The notes: a model not told the origin generated them from the sequence alone. A stretch of DNA of 64,000 nucleotides from Echeneis naucrates (GCF_900963305.1 NW_021780168.1:374501-438500); one strand, 5' to 3'; counted from the first letter of the stretch, positions 40,701 to 51,634 are shown. Numbers and translations: made by a program.

Positions 40701-43043
40701 GGACTTGTTCCTTCGGTTCCTTCTGGGTCTTTCACTGCAGACCAACCAAACTCTCCTTCGAGGCCTGGTGACACAGGCAGGAAGTAGCTCAGAGACCAAT
40801 CAGAAAACAGTCCAGTACATCAAGAAAAAGATCAGTGAGAATCTGTCTCCAGAGAAAAGTATCAACCTGTTTCACTGTCTGAATGAACTGAATGATGGTT
40901 CTCTGGTGGAGGAGATCCAACAGTCCCTGAGATCAGGACGTCTCTCCACAGATAAACTGTCTCCTGCTCAATGGTCAGCTCTGGTCTTCATCTTACTGTC
41001 ATCAGAAAAAGATCTGGACGTGTTTGACCTGAAGAAATACTCTGCTTCAGAGGAGGCTCTTCTGAGGCTGCTGCCAGTGATCAAAGCCTCCAACAAAGCT
41101 CTGTATGTGCAAGTAAATCCATCTAGATTAACTGAATCTTTTTTTTTTAGTTGAGAATCAAATTTCATGTTTCTTTAATAATTTATCTTATTTTGCTGAT
41201 TCCTCTTCAGACTGAGTGGCTGTAACCTCTCAGACAGAAGCTGTGAAGCTCTGTCCTCAGTCCTCAGCTCCCAGTCCTCTAGTCTGAGAGATCTGGACCT
41301 GAGGAACAACAACCTGCAGGATTCAGGAGTGAAGCTGCTGTCAGCTGGACTGAAGAGTCCACACTGTGAGCTGGAAACTCTCAGGTCAGAATTCATGTTT
41401 GTGTGAATACTAAAACTAGATTTAGTTTTTTATGATAACTTTTTATTTAAATGAGTAAAAAATGTAAAAACTGGAGAGGTTTGTATATTTTGGTTCGTAG
41501 TGGTGTCTTCTATGTTCACTGAGGATCATTTACTTTTAGGGAGGTGGACACAACCTTTCTGCTGCTTTTGGCATCTGTCACAGTTGTGATGATGGAGTTC
41601 TCATTCAGGAAAATATTTAAGGGGCTCAAAGACACCAGAGGTTGAGTGGACTGCTGATATGATGCTCTGTGGATGAATGAACCTTCTAGCTTAGGGTCTA
41701 GAAACGGTAACACACACTGTGAGTTTCATCTTCACGTCAAAGCAGAACTTTCCTTTGCTGCCACATATTTATGAAGCAGCCATCTGCTGTATTCCTACAC
41801 ACAAGTATGTTCTGTATTCCACTGCAGCCGCAGGTTAGCTGAGGGAATCACTTTGTTTTAGAGTGAGGAGCTGCTGAACTTCAGCCTCCAGTGGCTGAAA
41901 TGACAATTACACTAAAGAAACACTTCAAACATCCAGACAGGATGTGGTAGCACTTTGAACATTTCTGACTGATTATCAATGGTTTTATCTGCATCTTTTA
42001 TTCCTTATTCAGATTTGACAACTCCAGTTTGTCAGAGATCAGCTGTTCTTCTCTGGTCTCAGCTCTGAAGTCCAACCCCTCCCATCTCAGAGAACTGGAC
42101 CTTAGTCACAACAACGTGAAGGATCTGTGTGATCTTGTGGAGAGTCCAGACTTCAGACTGGAGACTCTGAGGTCAGTAAAGTTGGACTCAGTTCATTTTC
42201 CTTTCAGTAATATTGTTTAAATCCACTGAGCAAAGACTCAGTGTTTCCTGTGAACCTTCAAACTCCTCAGTGAAGCTGTGAGAGGAGAACAGAAACAGAC
42301 TTTACAATTAGACAGAAAGACAACACTCAACCAATTGGATCAGAGGACTGTTGATATCAAATGATACCATGATACCATCAAATGAAGCAGATTCCAGCTG
42401 AAGAACTCAGATGTTCAGATTCTGGTCCTCGTCCATCAAACTGTCAGATCTGAGCTGAGACTGTTTGTTCTCTGATCAGGTTCATCTGTCAAAGCTCTGA
42501 GATCAGTCTGACTGAAAGCTGCACATCACTGATCTTCTCTCATCACACTGTCACCATGTGGCCTTTCTGCAGACCAGAATCCCATCTGTCTGTCCATCTG
42601 TCTGTCCATCTGTCTGTCCATCTGTCTGTCCATCTGTCTGTCCATCTGTCTGTCCATCTGTCTGTCTGTCTGTCCGTCCGTCTGTCTGTCTATCTGTCAG
42701 AGTCTCTCAGTTTAAATGGACCTTCAGTAAATCATCAGTAAAGTGATGAACCTTCATGACTCAGCTCTTTATCTCCACTGCAGACTCAGGGAAATGTGCT
42801 GAGTCAGCAGACTTGATGCTAAAAGTCTCTGCAGGTCTGTGAGTTTCCAGCTCAGTGTGTTCACTCCAACACGTTAACATGAGCTGAGAGGAAGCAGCTG
42901 CTGCACATCTGGACTGAACAGGACTGAAGTCCCTGCAGGTCTTTATGCTGGATCTGCATCACTGATTGACAGCTGATGGACAGAGTCAGGAAACACTGAT
43001 GGATCTGCTCTCTTCTTCTTCTCTACACAGGTGGAGGTGGTGA
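37329..43043 (+). CDS. NLR gene A: FISNA-NACHT-LRR receptor (NLRC3/NLRP12-like), splice-damaged
   Basis: Exons by homology and phase: 37329-37417, 37859-38011, 38134-38182, 38945-39152, 39299-41102, 41211-41384, 42013-42171, 43031-43043; about 882 aa if all joined. Order: [10 protein letters not shown] start, two SMKSDRSM-type repeats, a helical segment [26 protein letters not shown] with Walker A GVAGIGKT (about residue 264) and Walker [11 protein letters not shown] (about 335), winged-helix and NOD2-type helical regions, then only two LRR exons and a terminal RWRW stop without B30.2. Such proteins are cytosolic sensors or regulators of innate signalling. Exon 3 ends ATG/TTGTGT, whereas both paralogues have ATG/GTGTGT. 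The GT donor is lost, and the nearest alternatives (GTGTAA 2 bases on, GTAAAT 4 bases on) shift the frame. Probably a recent pseudogene or a gene with altered N-terminus. Confidence 0.82.
37684..37719. repeat. (TTA)n microsatellite
   Basis: About twelve TTA units in intron 1 of NLR gene A. Not present in gene B's intron 1. Confidence 0.85.
38945..39152 (+). CDS. NLR A exon 4 (pre-FISNA helical segment)
   Basis: Encodes [20 protein letters not shown] to EELADCLQS, an acidic and helical stretch before FISNA. Acceptor GTGTTCCAG and donor AGCA/GTAAGA are intact. Confidence 0.85.
39299..41102 (+). CDS. NLR A exon 5 (FISNA and NACHT)
   Basis: A single 1804-bp open exon: FISNA ([10 protein letters not shown]...[20 protein letters not shown]), Walker [16 protein letters not shown], Walker B, sensor-like [10 protein letters not shown], and the [17 protein letters not shown] helical segment typical of NLRC3-like proteins. 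Donor CT/GTATGT. Nearly identical to the gene B exon, except for a divergent patch at 40583-40660. Confidence 0.95.
41211..41384 (+). CDS. NLR A LRR exon (174 bp)
   Basis: RNI-type LRR exon: [20 protein letters not shown], then [20 protein letters not shown]. Phase 2 in and out, so such exons can be added or lost without frame change. Confidence 0.9.
41385..42012 (+). other. NLR A intron
   Basis: Part (41515-41580) matches gene B at 63240-63300 after its third LRR exon, which aligns the two genes. No other feature. Confidence 0.6.
42013..42171 (+). CDS. NLR A second LRR exon (159 bp)
   Basis: Encodes [20 protein letters not shown] and [20 protein letters not shown], a shorter LRR exon typical of the end of these receptors. 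Phase 2 in and out. Confidence 0.85.
42585..42705. repeat. 12-bp minisatellite CATCTGTCTGTC
   Basis: About eight copies plus degenerate TGTC ends, in the last intron of NLR A. It keeps several frames open (HLSV or CPSV repeats); these are by-products of the repeat. Confidence 0.9.
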
Positions 43044-43485
43044 AGAGGAAGGTGTGTGCTGATGGAGGATCAGCTGCTTCCTGATGATCCAGATGTTGCA
43101 GCAGCAGCTTGTCCAGACTCTGGACCATGTTCCTGGGAGGTGGAGAGGAGAGCTTCATCCAGCAGAGACTGACAGAGGAATCAGAACTGGTCTGAGAACA
43201 GAGTCCAGTCCACCATGATCCCAGAGACTCCTCAAGTCCTTCTCTCCTCTCAGCCAGTTCTGCCAAACTCCACCTGGGGTTGAGGTTCAGCTTCTTCAGG
43301 ACCATTTGGGCTGCTTTGGGAACATTTCTAGAAGTGTTTTTGTGTAAAGTATAAAATATTTCCATGTGAAACACGCAACTTTTTTTTATGAATAATTTTT
43401 CTTAGCTTGAATATTTTTTTAAATAATCAGACTTTATTTTAATTTCTGAACTTGCATTACAATAAAACATGTAAACATACATCAA
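43031..43485 (+). other. NLR A last exon: stop and 3' UTR
   Basis: After acceptor CTCTACACAG the frame reads WRW and TGA (43041-43043). The 3' UTR runs to a clear AATAAA at 43461-43466 followed by a TAAAA-rich stretch. Confidence 0.7.
43461..43466 (+). terminator. Poly(A) signal of NLR gene A
   Basis: AATAAA about 420 bases after the stop codon. Confidence 0.6.
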
Positions 43486-43639
43486 TAAAAAGTGGTCTGT
43501 GTCGGGGCGGGGCAAAAGTAAAAATGAACTGAAAGAAAATTACAATAAGAGGTAAGAAATATGAAACAAACAAAAAAAAATTAATAAAGAAAAAACAGCA
43601 ACATATCAACAGATGAATTACTAAGTGTCCTTACACATG

Positions 43640-43850
43640 TTATATAACCTTAATCAGCATCGACGGAATTGGTCTGGGACCATCTAATCCAATATGCCAT
43701 TTCACCTCTGAATAGTTACACTTATATCCCTAGTAATCTGTCAGAGGCCGCCATATGTCCAAAAAATTCTTTCTAATTTTTGGAATCGCACACCTCGTCC
43801 ACAATGTGTATGTGTGCACTCTGCTGGTCTTAGCGCTCAGTTCATTTAAA
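43640..43850 (-). mobile_element. LINE (L1-like) C-terminal remnant
   Basis: Minus-strand frames give CGRGVRFQKLERIFWTYGGL and similar pieces, resembling the zinc-knuckle-proximal end of fish L1-type RTs. Broken and short. Confidence 0.35.
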
Positions 43851-43929
43851 TGCTTTGTTGGATCTGTCAGTAACTCTGAAACACTCTGAACTTCTTTAAA
43901 ACATGATGGATTTACTGATATGAAAGTGT

Positions 43930-43996
43930 CCAGCGGTCAGTGGTAGAATTCTCGTCTGCCACGCGGGAGGCCCGGGTTCGATTCCCGGCCAATGCA
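43930..43996 (+). pseudogene. tRNA-Gly (GCC), 5' acceptor lost
   Basis: Anticodon arm (CTCGTCTGCCACGCGGG), T-arm CCCGGGTTCGATTCCCGG and 3' strand CCAATGC of tRNA-Gly(GCC). The first about ten bases are replaced by sequence (AAGTGTCCAGCGG) that also occurs at about 12460 without any tRNA, so the tRNA inserted into or recombined with that block. Confidence 0.78.
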
Positions 43997-44337
43997 GAGT
44001 AACTCTAACAACATCCAAATGTTAGAAACACTGTGCTGCTTGGAAGATACACGACAAAAAAAAAAAAAAAGAAAAACTGATAGACTCCAACACACTGTGA
44101 CTTTCTGAAACAGCCAGTGGAGCCCCTTGGTTGTCAGTAGAAGTGCAGCCCCTCTGAGCTGGTGGCAGACCAAGGCTTCAGTCTGCACACATCTTCCACA
44201 TGTGATGGCACACACATTGTGTATTGTGGCAACATCCGTCCCCTCAGAGAGAATCTGCTCTTTAACCCTCCTGTCGTTCTCACCCCACGCCCCTAACTTT
44301 AGTGTTCCTGCTCTATTTTATACGGTGGCCGGTAAGT

Positions 44338-44515
44338 GCAAAACAAAATTACAAAGTGCCAAACACTTTTACAAAGCGTCAAACAAATTTACATGTTGGA
44401 AAATGTTTTCACATTTTATTAAACAACATTGCATAAGAAAAACACTTTTACCATGGACAAAACAAATTTACAAGTGGCAGAACGCTTTTACAAATCCCGA
44501 AACAAATTTCCAAAA
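44338..44515. repeat. Degenerate short repeats (subterminal-type)
   Basis: About eight spaced copies of AACAAATTTACAA / AACACTTTTACAA. Clustered short repeats like this are common near transposon ends. They immediately precede the integrase relic. Confidence 0.55.
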
Positions 44516-45270
44516 TTTGTATGGCTCATCCACGAATAAGCAGTGTATTGAATCCTGGTGGGCCATATTTAGACGGGGAAGGTAAGTGGCCTTCATGAAG
44601 TCATTTTATTATGACTAACCTTTGATTTGATTTTTGTGTTTATGTTCTATGACAGATTAACTCCTAAACATATATAATAATTGAGGCTGGGACTTTAACG
44701 CGTTCATTTCAATGAATTCATCACAAAGCCTTTAATTAATTTGATTTTAATGGAGTCCCACTACTACTAATAATATATATTTACTTCAGATTCTATCCAT
44801 TTCTATAGGTCTCAGTTCTGAATGGAGTTGTTTGCAGACCTCCGAGATGCTGGATACTTCAACGGGAGCCATGAGCATCAGTGCCTTCTGAGATGTTGCT
44901 ATGGTGATGTTGGATGAGTGTGTGAGACTGTGGAACAGTCACAGGATTCACACTTCCAGAACAGCGTCATGTCCAATGAACTGTACTGCTGACCACACAG
45001 GTAATATTGGTGATAGATTGATATTTCATGTTTTGTTTTATTATTATTTTATATATCTAACATAGATTTGGCTCCAGAGACTGTGGATTTGAGATTGAAC
45101 CAGCTGATTTGGATGCTGTTCCAGAGGCGAGCCTGTCAATAGCTCCATGTGGGGACTCAAACATGCAGGAGGACTTTGACTTTGTTATGGAGCACAAACA
45201 ACTACAGAAGCCAGAGAACTGGGAGTCTGCAACAGAACTGTACATGAAGCTGAAAGAAATTGCTCAGCTG
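44516..45270 (+). mobile_element. Integrase-core (rve/DDE) relic, broken
   Basis: Pieces resemble the end of an integrase catalytic core found in fish DNA-transposon-derived or Ginger-like proteins: a segment like NKQCIESWWAIFRRG, then FADLRDAGYFNG, then a C-terminal tail ending LYMKLKEIAQL. Exon-like GT/AG edges separate them. A fossil with several breaks. No LTRs, reverse transcriptase, capsid or envelope were seen nearby, so a DNA-transposon origin is favoured. Confidence 0.5.
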
Positions 45271-45995
45271 TAAGTCAGTGAGAAAGGGAATCTTCCCTTC
45301 CCACATTATTAAGTGCTTGCTCATTGGGGTTTCTGTCCTTTTTTTTTTTTTTTTTTATTATATTATTTATACATGTCAAGAGCCATGAGATGACTGTGCT
45401 GTGATTTGGTACTAGACAAATAGCACTGAATTGAATCAAATATTGCCATGACTGAAAAACATGCAATTTTTCTGTTTTAAAATAGTTTGAAAAAAAAAAT
45501 AGTTTGAAAAAAAAAAAACCTCATGACTCAAAACTCATCTGTCACAGATGCAATCAGAAGGCAATGTCTGCATTTTTTTTTATTGTTTGCAAACATAACA
45601 TTTGCATTCCCATTGTTTCATTTCTTCAGATGAACAGGTACCAGAATAATTTGGAAACATCAAAAGGAAAAGTGAATGACAAGCTATGAAATCTGATTTG
45701 GAGTGGTGGAACACTGCAGTCTATGTCTGAACACCAAGTGTCACAGCTTCATTTTTTCTGAGTTTGAAATCAATTGATCAAGAATATAGCAAAGTAATGA
45801 GTCTTATATTTTTGTAAGTATAGAAAACAAAACTTCTTGAAATACTTGTTTTGTCTAAAACTTAACAGTGAAAATCTTAACTGTGAGGGGTAAAAAACAT
45901 GCTCACATCTCTTTATATTATAAAAACACACTTCACAACAAAGAACAAACCACCTTTTTGGAGTCTGGTCGCGAGGGGTGATCCAGTCACACGGC
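45271..45995. other. Unannotated, A/T-rich
   Basis: Poly(T) at about 45340-45357 and poly(A) runs at about 45488-45520; no gene recognised. Confidence 0.5.
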
Positions 45996-47215
45996 TTATA
46001 AGCAGCCAAATCCTGGGGAATTTTGAATTCCAAAGTCCATGTGTGACTTAAACACAGTGTGTGAATCTAGGAGTGCTAGTTTCAATGTGTTTGAACATGT
46101 ATTGGGAACTGGGAATGGAGAGTCATCCAGGAACTCTATTCTTGGCCATGGTTCCAATCTGGACAGGGGAGATGAAGTCAGCCCAGTTGCAAACATCAAA
46201 ACATCCTCCAGAGACACAGCAGCCTGACCTTCTGCAAAGAAAAACCTTCAGTTACATCTTGGCAATGTATTTTCTCAATAAATCAAAATAAATAAATAAA
46301 AAATTGAGATTTACAAACCTTCACCATTGAGGACACAGTCTGCTCAGGAGCCCAAAGTTTGACTTTCTTTAAGTCTCCTGTTACTTCCTGATGGACTGAG
46401 GTCAGGTTTGAAGAGTCTCAAGTTCCAGACCAGTGAGTGGCTTTTCAGAGTGGCACAGGACAGGGGCCAGCAAAGTAGGGTGTTACTGCAGTGCAGTCAG
46501 AAACTGAAGAGCTGAAAGACCATCTTTGAATCTAAAAAGTGACCACAAACATTGTTTCACTGTGTAGTGCCAATCACATTTAAATGACCTAAAGAAACTT
46601 AAATGTTTTCTAAAATGACTATCCACCCAAACATATAGAAATTAGTGTTGAACATTACTGATTTAAAGAAGAACCCTGTGTCTTGCTTTGCACTTGGCAG
46701 GGTAATTGTTACTCTACAGACGGCAAGAATTACGCACACAAACACTAGACTGGAATGACATGAGCACCTTTTGATTGGCATAAGACAGAGGAAGGGGAGA
46801 CAGACATCACACACCAATTACACTAAACTAAGGCGCACATTTTGACACACTGACTCAGCTAAAAAATACACATTCTTGCATAAACCACAGAGGGGGATGA
46901 TGAGGCATTTCAAACTAAAAAAATCTCAAATACAAAAAAATAAAAATCACATCACAAATACATTACAAATATGATCTTACCTGTCATTTACAGATGAGCA
47001 ATTAATAATGATGAGTAAGAGTAATCAATAATGAGATGAGTAATCAATAATGTACCATCGGAGGTAGTCTGGCACGATTTCTTTCTTTTCTTCAACAGGA
47101 GCAACAGACAGCCTGCTGTCTGTAACATTGTGCCGTGTCTCATGATGCATTTTCGCAGAGCATCTACTGAAGAAACATTCTCAATCTGAAAGACACAAAA
47201 AGGGACACAAACACT
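45996..47215 (-). pseudogene. HECT E3 ubiquitin-ligase C-terminal remnant
   Basis: Three minus-strand exon-like pieces in order. About 47060-47215 has IENVSSVDALRKCIMRHGTM then LQTAGCLL. About 46330-46535 has FKDGLSALQFLTALQ, HPTLLAPVLCHS and LSPSGSNRRLKE. 45996-46230 has VSLEDVLMFATGL, PWPRIEFLDDSPFPVPNTCS and FGIQNSPGFGCL with a stop. This matches the HECT domain end of G2/M-phase-specific (G2E3-like) ligases that are high-copy in fish; the final NTCS supplies the catalytic-cysteine position. The middle piece has a stop and a frameshift, so it is a pseudogene. The last exon alone is open with a good acceptor (TTCTTTGCAG). Confidence 0.72.
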
Positions 47216-47219
47216 CATA

Positions 47220-48090
47220 TCAATAACTATGTTACAGTGTGTACTGTATCTTCTTGCCTACTTTTTATTCCACGACACAAGATTTAATTCTATGACATAC
47301 AAACAATAAATGAAGTCAATTCTGTGTATGTGATAAAACAGTTAAAAAAAAAACAAAAAAACTGCAGGAACAACATAATACTCTGTCCTACCACACCATA
47401 GCCTACTCTCACCTCTTTCAAAGTGTTCCCTATTTCTTCATCAGTGATCGAATCAACTGTTGGCCCACAAAATAATGAACAAGATCTTGTGACAGGAAAT
47501 GCGGCAGAACCGCATTAGCTTTGTTTTTTGCAAACAGATGTTTGACAGATCTATCAATCTATCAACAGAACCGTGTAAATTGGCTCAAGTTGTTTCCACA
47601 AAACGGGCAAAACATCATTTACTCCATGCGTGCCATAAACTTTCACTCCGCATGCAGACTGGAGCAAGATCCGAAAACACCTGCAAACCAAACCAGCATT
47701 TTTTTTCATAATACAAATCCTTAATGAAAAATACATTGCACTGGGGGGGTATAGAGTTCCCAGCCCTCTGTGTGTCCTGCTGAGAAAAAAGGGGGCTGAG
47801 CTGAGAAGCATTGTTGGGAGGGTTAGTTCACATCATGATTAAAAGGGAAGAGCTGGCCCCAGAAAGGCTGCAAGGTTTTCCACATAAAGGTGAGTGCCAT
47901 CAGTGAACATGCAGTTCCTGGAGTGGTGAGGTGTTTGGGACACAGGAGAGAAAACTGACAGTGGTAGAAAACAAGCATATAGTTAGTTTTATACTGAACT
48001 TCTCAGAAACTCCATCCTTCATTGCTGATAGATACATTAATGTGAGCAGTTAACTATTGGCCTATTCACACACAGCCGAGGTCGCTGCAT
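47220..48090. other. No gene recognised
   Basis: Short frames only. 47340-47360 is poly(A). No tRNA or known repeat until the tRNA-Ser remnant at 48091. Confidence 0.45.
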
Positions 48091-48170
48091 GCTGAGGTGG
48101 CCCAGTGTTTAAGGTGATGGACTGCTAATCTATTGTGCCTTGCATGTGTGTTCAAATCTCATCCTCTTTT
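48091..48170 (+). pseudogene. tRNA-Ser (GCT) pseudogene
   Basis: Clear tRNA-Ser(GCT) with GACTGCTAATC anticodon arm and long variable arm. It has mismatches in the acceptor (GCTGAGG/CCTCTTT) and a shortened, unpaired T-stem. Confidence 0.7.
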
Positions 48171-49104
48171 GTGTTCAGCTGCCCATGTTGCAGCCTGCTG
48201 TTCTAGGTAGAATTATCCAAAATGTCTGACTTCAGGTCCGTCTTGAATTATCTTGAAATATCCATCAAACCTGTTGAAGTTTAATTCAAAGGTTATCTGA
48301 ATGTACTGTTGTATATTTCAAATTTGTTGTCAGATCATGAAGAGTAATTTTCTACACAAGACTTTAGCTCTTTCAGATATGGCAACAAGACAAGGCCAAA
48401 ATAAGGAGCTTACAACTCCAATACCAGTTAGTCAGCAAAATATGATGAGCCAAGTCCACTGTTACAAATAACAAAGGATTTTCTTTCGCATTAAAAAAAA
48501 CTGTCACATTAATGTCCTGAATGCGCTGTGTGTAAATAATGAGGTTCATCAAAACAAAACGCCACACAAGTCAGAACCAGAGCTCAGGCTGTTGGTACAC
48601 AAACAAAGAAAGGCATACTTGTGGATTCATAAGATTATATCAGGATCTGACCTTTTCTTGTTCCATCAGTAACCATCAAAGGAGATGCTGATTTGTGATG
48701 TCGCAAAGGTTCCAATGACATCACAGAGATCAAAGACTCCTCCCATTTTTTCTCATGACCTCCACAGTAGAGTGCTGCCTGCTGCAATAATGCTGCCTTA
48801 GGTGTTTAGGAACATTTGATGAAAGAATACATTTTGATGACGATTGGAAGCGTCTGTTTATTGTTTATCACTTGTTAGGATTCCCGTTAGCAGTTTCAGG
48901 TAGATGCAGAGTTGTGAATCAGATCCACAATGAAGAGCTCAATTAAGACTATAATTTCTTTTAAAGGTCTGACATCACTGTATGATAAATGTGGTGACAA
49001 CATGTTGAATGTCATAAAGGTCCTGCTGCTCAAGGCAAATCAGTGTTCACTTGCAGCCCCCAAATGGCCCAAATGGCTAGGTCCAGCACTGGTTTGGAGT
49101 GTAC
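48171..49104. repeat. Duplicated filler
   Basis: 48650-48770 repeats 18350-18470 (TTCCATCAGTAACCATCAAA block), part of which recurs again near 51445. No gene. Confidence 0.55.
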
Positions 49105-49164
49105 AGTTAGGAACAGGGACTTGAACCCCGGACCCTCAGATTAAAAGATCCTCTACTGACTGAG
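49105..49164 (-). pseudogene. tRNA-Lys (TTT) fragment
   Basis: Minus strand has CTCAGTCAGTAGAGGATC, TTTTAATCTGAGGG and T-arm GGGGTTCAAGTCCCTG of tRNA-Lys(TTT). The anticodon stem has lost bases and the acceptor strands are degraded. Confidence 0.6.
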
Positions 49165-49476
49165 TGCATAATTTAGTGCATAATTCAGATGAAATTCGAT
49201 TAATCATTCCAACTTGGCTTGTTGAACAAACAGCCCTGTCCCAACCAGGGGTTGACACTGCAGGTCATCTCTCTCTCTGTTGTCCCTGCTATTCTTCATA
49301 TTTGATCATAAAATCTTTAAGGTCATAATGTATTGAAATCTACAGGACAACGAGCTGTCTTCTTACTTACAGAAGACCCAACTATTTCAATACGCACGGG
49401 GATCAGCTGAGAGAGATTCATTCATTCAGAGATCAACTCCTTTTAAATTCATTTCTTTCATAACAAGCCTAAAAAG

Positions 49477-49550
49477 TTAGGTTGGCTCATCTGGTTAGAG
49501 CGTGGTGCTAATAACACCACAGTCATGGATTTGTTCTCCACACTGGGCCG
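49477..49550 (+). pseudogene. tRNA-Ile (AAT) pseudogene
   Basis: Anticodon arm GTGGTGCTAATAACACCAC is perfect, but the acceptor 5' strand and T-arm (GGATTTGTTCTCC) are decayed. Confidence 0.7.
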
Positions 49551-49891
49551 CTACAGATTCCTTGAAGTACTTCAGGAATTCATAACAGTTTCATCTTCAG
49601 TTGAACACCCAAAGTATTCATGGAAACCAGGCATTTTTTGAATTGCAAAATATGTTTAAGCTCTAGTCTCCTCCATTGAAAAATATCAAAACATGTCTTG
49701 ACTGACTGGGACAGACTGTCTGCAAGATCAGCGGATATATCGTGCATCAATACTTCAAACCCTTGAGAAAATGACACACAACTGTGAGGAGTACAAGTAT
49801 TCACTGACACAAACATGGTTTCAGAGACAACCTGGAGAAAAAACTCAAGTATTGATGCTTAAATTGCCTGTCTTGTAAACAGGACATTCTG

Positions 49892-49963
49892 CAGCTAACA
49901 GACGATTTGAACACGCAGCCTTCTGAACTGGAGTTAGATGCGCTACCATTGCACCACAGAGTC
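49892..49963 (-). pseudogene. tRNA-Trp (CCA) pseudogene
   Basis: Minus strand has D-arm GTGGTGCAATGGTAGCGC, anticodon loop ACTCCAG and variable loop GAAGGCTGCG of tRNA-Trp. The acceptor 3' strand (TGTTAGCTG) does not pair with GACTCTG. Confidence 0.7.
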
Positions 49964-50229
49964 TTCTTCTAATGCAGTTCATTAACTGTCACCATGAGGC
50001 CTTGTAGACACCAAAAAGGCAGCCTACAAACTTGGAGAGCACCAGCATTGATCCTAACAGAATTTTAGCACAGAGCCTTCAGATGTGCAATCAGTCTTCC
50101 TGGAATTCAGATATTTTTTATTCCTTCATTCTGGATCTGATTCATTCAACTTTATCATTGCCAACACCTTTTGACTTTATCATATCATCATTATCATTTG
50201 ACGTTATGAACCCCAGACTCTTCAACTTA

Positions 50230-50605
50230 ATGTATTGTATATCCCCTCCTCCTGCTCTCAAAATAATAGTCAAAATAATTTCATAAAGAGTTTGGTCTAG
50301 ACCTGCTCTATTTGTTAAGGGCTTTGTTGTAACTTCATTATGATGTTTTGACGTGTGATTTAAAAAATGGGGGTGGGGGCAAAACATTAGGAGATTTTTG
50401 TTTTTAAGTGGGCTTCAATGGCTGTTGTTTTGTCATCATGTATATGTTTGTGTTCAGTTAGTAATTTGGCAGGACAACTAAGCTGAGTGGATAATTGAGA
50501 GATCAGACTGTTAGACAAGATAAGCACTTCCTTTGCTTCACTATCAATGAGATTGGAGATGCCAGGGATTGAACCCAGGGCCTCATACAAGCAAAGCATG
50601 CGCTA
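50230..50605. repeat. Duplicate of 14480-14880 block
   Basis: Shares TCCTGCTCTCAAAATA, GTTTGGTCTAGACCTGCTCT and the following tRNA-Ala remnant with the 14 kb region, in the same orientation: a segmental duplication carrying its tRNA. Confidence 0.75.
50554..50604 (-). pseudogene. tRNA-Ala (TGC), 5'-truncated
   Basis: T-arm CCTGGGTTCAATCCCTGG, anticodon loop TTTGCTT (TGC) and 3' strand ATCTCCA are good; the D-arm and 5' strand are missing. Confidence 0.65.
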
Positions 50606-51382
50606 AGCTAAAACAGTGATCTGTCTGATGAAACCTTTTGGATGATATGAGGTCATTGATAATGCTGCCTGTCCTCACTAGCTCCTCCTCTGTGGTGACC
50701 CCCAAACAGGACACAACCTCAGTATCATGACATTAATGCTACAAGGATTCATTTCAGCTTCACTTTAACAGATTGGTTTCAAACATTTATGTGACACACA
50801 GTCAGGTCGTGTCCTCTGTGTCTTTGCAGTTTTACAGACGCACAACAAAACAATACAAAAACAAATGTTTTTAGATTTAAGTTCTGCTTTTGAAGCTGTA
50901 CTACTGTAGCTGTACTACTTCCGGGTATGCGGCCTCGTATAGTTTCATCTTTCATTTGCATTTCTGACCCTCGAGTAACTTCTGAGGTAGGTTGATTAAA
51001 TAGCTCCCTCTTTTTATTGTCCACTGTATATATTTTATCAGAGGTTCTTTATGATGCGTACAATGATCTTTATTTGCATGTGCAAAGCGAATTCTATGTA
51101 TTTTTATCTTGGCAGACGACCGATTGTCTGCTAGTTTGTTAGTACGACTTTGCTGGCTATGAAAGTATCTCCAGGACTTGGCTTGTGGAAGACTCGTGAT
51201 TTCAAAAATCAGCTGTGAAAAGCAGTCTATCACCACTATGCACGCTGACTGCTTGTGTCAGCGTGCATAGCGCTTCTAGGACATCTTTCTGCCATTCTCT
51301 GCTCCAAACATTTGGACACAACTTTGAGGTGTTAGAAAATGTGAGACGTGGCATTATTGCAGCGAAGCTGGCAAAGTTATGT
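50605..51382. other. Filler with THAP-repeat flanks and a hairpin
   Basis: 51010-51175 shares phrases with the flanks of the THAP fragments (TATTTTTATCTTGGCAG, TCTCCAGGA). 51239-51269 is a hairpin (12-bp arms ATGCACGCTGAC, 7-nt loop), and 51285-51385 recurs at about 55440-55550. No gene. Confidence 0.5.
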
Positions 51383-51440
51383 GGTAGTGTGGCCGAGCAG
51401 TCCAAGGCGCAAGTAAGAGTAGCAAAAAAAAAAAAAAAAA
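51383..51440 (+). pseudogene. tRNA-Leu (AAG) 5' half followed by poly(A)
   Basis: GGTAGTGTGGCCGAGCAGTC then CAAGGCGC is the first 28 bases of tRNA-Leu(AAG). After about 15 other bases comes a run of 18 A (51423-51440). This could be a tRNA-fragment retrocopy, though a chance A-run is possible. Confidence 0.5.
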
Positions 51441-51562
51441 TGTCACAAAGGTTCTAATGACATCAAAGACATCAAAGAGCTCATGACCTCCACCATAGAG
51501 TGCACACTGTTAATGAAGCACTGAAAACCAACAAAACTAATCAACTAATTCATGCATTTTCG

Positions 51563-51634
51563 GTCAGAGTGGCGCTGAGGAAGCGTGTTGGGCCCATAAC
51601 CCCAAAGTTGATGGATTGCAACCATCCTCTGCTG
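51563..51634 (+). pseudogene. initiator tRNA-Met pseudogene
   Basis: 72 bases with the CCCATAACC anticodon region preserved, but the D-arm (GCGCTGAGG) and T-loop (GATTGCAACC) are altered and the acceptor starts GTCAGAG. Confidence 0.72.

Noticed and set aside
42556-42746. HLSV- and CPSV-repeat proteins
   Set aside because: Products of the 12-bp minisatellite, whose length is a multiple of three; no splice or start support.
44338-45270. Retroviral or LTR-element pol
   Set aside because: No LTRs, primer-binding site, reverse transcriptase, capsid or envelope near the integrase-core relic.
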